DNA of 8,162 nt from NCBI GenBank assembly GCA_965368765.1, contig CBDUOF010000251.1, positions 1 through 8,162 of the forward strand, written 5' to 3'. The stretch comes from Leptofilum sp965368765. Its GTDB lineage: Bacteria > Chloroflexota > Anaerolineae > Promineifilales > Promineifilaceae. The notes beneath the pieces were generated by a model, which did not search any database, was not told where the DNA came from, and was given only the letters and a program-made list of their open reading frames with translations. Of the stretch, positions 6,254-8,162 are shown piece after piece. Position 1 is the first letter of the stretch. Every line of letters begins with the position of its first letter. The translations under genes were made by a program, and so were the position numbers.

Positions 6254-6318
6254 TGCTGCATTTCTATTTCCCAACTACCCATTTCTGAGTTTTCCACTCT
6301 TCCCACACCACCAAACCT

Positions 6319-8037
6319 ATGGACAGAACCGTACCAACTTCCGGCAACGAAGAAATCAATCTTTACCTACGCACCTACTACTCGCTGCTGCGCAGCAGTC
6401 GTGAAGTGCAAATAAAAACCCTTATCGAAGCCCACAAGCGGATGAACTCTGCGCTGCATGTGGCCGCAGATGAACCACAGCCAGACATGGCGGCATTCAT
6501 TTACGCCATTTTGCGCATGCCTGCCTGCCTGGACAAGCTGCGTCTCATCATAATGGGACAGTCTGAGCAGGTGTTTGCGCAGCACGGCTTTACCAATGTG
6601 GAAAGCTGGCAGCAGGTCAATGCGCCGGGCCGACGACGACGCAGTTTTTATGATGGCGAGGACCAATTAGCCGTCTACATTGCCAGCCGCTCAGACATCG
6701 ACGACATGGTTCCGATCCTGGTCGCTTATCAAATCGAGCGGCGCAAGCTGCATCTTATTCTAAACAATGAGAATATCATCAAAGAACTCAAGCGTATTCA
6801 GGAAAGCAAAGGCGGACTTCCTTCAGGCAACAGCCTCATCCGGCTCAGCCATATGAGCGGCATCCAGGTTGAGGATCTGCAGCGCTTGTGTCAGGTTTGG
6901 GGCGCAGAAACGGCCGAAAAATTTCTCAGCATTGCCCAGACAAAACAAGAGCTGTCCATTCGTTCACTGGCAGGGTCCTTGGCCGATTACAAGCGGGCCA
7001 CGCGCGCATGGTGGCGCAACGTGGAGGGCCATCTGCCAGAGATCAATTTGGCGCACCGCCCGGTCTATTTTGTTTCCAGCAATACCCACAGCCTGCCCAA
7101 CTTGTTGAGCGGCTACGCGCTGCACATTGAGGAACGCATCCACGCCTTTATTCGGGAAAGTGGCTCTGAAGATTTGTACAAGGAGTACCACGACATTGTT
7201 GAGCGCACGGTACCCAGCAGTTGGGAAAACTTCATGTATTATGCGCTTAAGAAGCTGGAGCAAAGTGATTCGCAGGTGACGGCTGAACGGCTCGCCGCCG
7301 AGCGGGCGGTAGGGCTGGTGCGCGTCCCAAGTGAACATGCCTTTGACATTGAAGCGCAGGTGATTCCACTGAGCAGTTTAAGACTGGACGACATGGACAA
7401 GCGTTTGCGCCTGCCGGGCATTGAGCGGCTGGCCCAAAGCAATGCCCTGATTATCAATATTGATTATCCATTGGGCATGGCAGCCTATCAGGTATTGTCG
7501 GAGATTGCCCGGAATATTGCCGCCGTTCGTGGCGTGTACATTATGGGCAAGGCGGCAACGCTCAACGGCCGTATTGGCGACGTTATGATTCCCAGTGTGG
7601 TCCACGATGAACATACCCTCAACACCTATTTGGTAGACAACTGCTTTGCCGCCGATGACGTGGCGCCCTACCTGGTTTACGGCACAGTTATGGATAACCA
7701 AAAAGCCATCACGGTGCCCGGCACTTTTCTGCAAAACGAAGGATACATGTCCGTTTTTTACCAGGAAGGGTACACCGATATGGAAATGGAAGCCGGCCCC
7801 TACCTCAGCGGCGTCTACGAGATGGTGCGTCCCAAGCGGCATCCCTCAAATGAATTGGTAAACCTCTATAACAGTCCATTTCCCGTCGGCATTTTACACT
7901 ACGCCTCCGATACGCCATTCAGCAAGGGGAAGAATTTGGGCGCCCAAAACCTCTCCTATTTTGGGATGGATCCAACATACGCCACGATGGTCGCCATTCT
8001 GCGCGCCATTTTCGAGACTGAACTGAACCACATTTAG
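6319..8037 (+). CDS. Uncharacterised protein with nucleoside-phosphorylase-like C-terminal region (possibly DUF6909 family)
   Basis: The protein has 572 residues and no signal peptide or membrane helix. Residues 1-300 are mostly helical with charged segments (for example IIKELKRIQESKGG) and match nothing I recognise. Residues about 370-572 resemble the NP-I (purine nucleoside/uridine phosphorylase) fold. There is a beta-alpha segment ending VYIMGKAATLNGRIGDVMIPSVV (407-428), DMEMEAGPYLSGVYE (487-501) resembling EMEAAGIYGVA of E. coli PNP, and HYASDTPFSKGK (527-538) resembling TVSDH, where the Asp (here 531) is the catalytic acid. A final helix (TYATMVAILRAIFE) fits the usual end. I recall a family of this size catalogued as DUF6909, but cannot verify it. 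It starts 65 bp behind selD on the same strand, so it may share its transcript. ATG 6319 is the only in-frame start after the upstream stop, and no ribosome binding site precedes it. Confidence 0.6.
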   Translation: MDRTVPTSGNEEINLYLRTYYSLLRSSREVQIKTLIEAHKRMNSALHVAADEPQPDMAAFIYAILRMPACLDKLRLIIMGQSEQVFAQHGFTNVESWQQVNAPGRRRRSFYDGEDQLAVYIASRSDIDDMVPILVAYQIERRKLHLILNNENIIKELKRIQESKGGLPSGNSLIRLSHMSGIQVEDLQRLCQVWGAETAEKFLSIAQTKQELSIRSLAGSLADYKRATRAWWRNVEGHLPEINLAHRPVYFVSSNTHSLPNLLSGYALHIEERIHAFIRESGSEDLYKEYHDIVERTVPSSWENFMYYALKKLEQSDSQVTAERLAAERAVGLVRVPSEHAFDIEAQVIPLSSLRLDDMDKRLRLPGIERLAQSNALIINIDYPLGMAAYQVLSEIARNIAAVRGVYIMGKAATLNGRIGDVMIPSVVHDEHTLNTYLVDNCFAADDVAPYLVYGTVMDNQKAITVPGTFLQNEGYMSVFYQEGYTDMEMEAGPYLSGVYEMVRPKRHPSNELVNLYNSPFPVGILHYASDTPFSKGKNLGAQNLSYFGMDPTYATMVAILRAIFETELNHI

Positions 8038-8041
8038 CTGG

Positions 8042-8087
8042 CTGGCCCACGCAGAAGCATTCAGAAAATGAGTGCTTTTTGTGCCAG
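8042..8087 (+). terminator. Nested hairpin with T-run, probable terminator of the selD unit
   Basis: AAGCATTC (8055-8062) pairs with GAGTGCTT (8070-8077) over eight positions including one G-U, around a seven-base loop, followed by T to 8080. An outer stem can form between CTGG..CAC (8042-8050, two bases bulged) and GTGCCAG (8081-8087). It lies 4 nt after the TAG of the preceding gene. Intrinsic termination is likely; the outer pairing might stabilise the message end. Confidence 0.55.
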
Positions 8088-8144
8088 GGGGATGCAATTG
8101 CTTATTTGTGGAAGGTGCAGCCTCTCTAAAAAACAGAGTAGATT

Positions 8145-8162
8145 GGAGTGACTTTTGATGAA
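8145..8162 (+). CDS. Start of a further gene cut by the window edge
   Basis: GGAG (8145-8148) lies 9 nt before ATG 8158-8160, which is followed by AA at the edge. The terminator-like hairpin upstream agrees with a new unit beginning here. Only one codon is visible, so the product is unknown and the call rests on the ribosome binding site alone. Confidence 0.3.

Noticed and set aside
7378..7842. 154-codon minus-strand open frame
   Set aside because: It is a shadow of the phosphorylase-like gene, with no family resemblance and no start signal.

Overview
The window looks like chromosomal DNA of a Chloroflexota bacterium, probably of the Anaerolineae type. This rests on three things: a secreted protein with a long Thr/Pro-rich linker followed by a WD40/TolB-like propeller, an FhaA/FhaB-type FHA pair of the kind otherwise seen in actinobacteria and relatives, and the overall gene style. 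It is an inference from gene content. No rRNA, tRNA, mobile element or CRISPR array is visible.

Layout. The left edge holds the 3' end of a Clp/HSP100-type AAA+ gene (3-227, +). It is followed by a papain-like (C39-like) putative cysteine peptidase with an N-terminal transthyretin/carboxypeptidase-regulatory-like beta domain (302-1294, +) and a four-helix DUF2254 membrane protein (1311-2573, +). These three are co-directional with short gaps. On the minus strand follow a secreted Thr/Pro-linker beta-propeller protein (2639-3664) and an fhaB-fhaA pair (3785-4219 and 4219-5013). The FHA pair overlaps by one base and is read from a near-consensus sigma70 promoter at 5079-5107. Reading rightward from the same divergent intergenic region are selD (5210-6253, +) and a 572-residue protein with a nucleoside-phosphorylase-like C-terminal half (6319-8037, +). 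A hairpin plus T-run (8042-8087) follows, then a ribosome binding site and ATG of a next gene at the right edge.

Main result. selD is a selenoprotein gene. Its true start is ATG 5210, and codon 18 is an in-frame TGA (5261-5263) that aligns with catalytic Cys17 of E. coli SelD. A perfect six-pair GC-rich hairpin (8 pairs with a wobble) lies 20 nt behind the TGA and fits the bacterial SECIS pattern. Standard gene calling would shorten the protein to a 300-residue form starting at GTG 5351 and lose the active site. The organism should therefore decode Sec, with selA, selB and selC elsewhere, and its selenophosphate synthase would itself depend on selenium.

A second genome-scale signal is an over-represented 8-bp palindrome, ACGGCCGT. 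It occurs 12 times in 8.2 kb, in both of the possible sense frames TAV and xGR, against roughly 0.1 expected by chance. This resembles the HIP1 palindrome of cyanobacteria.
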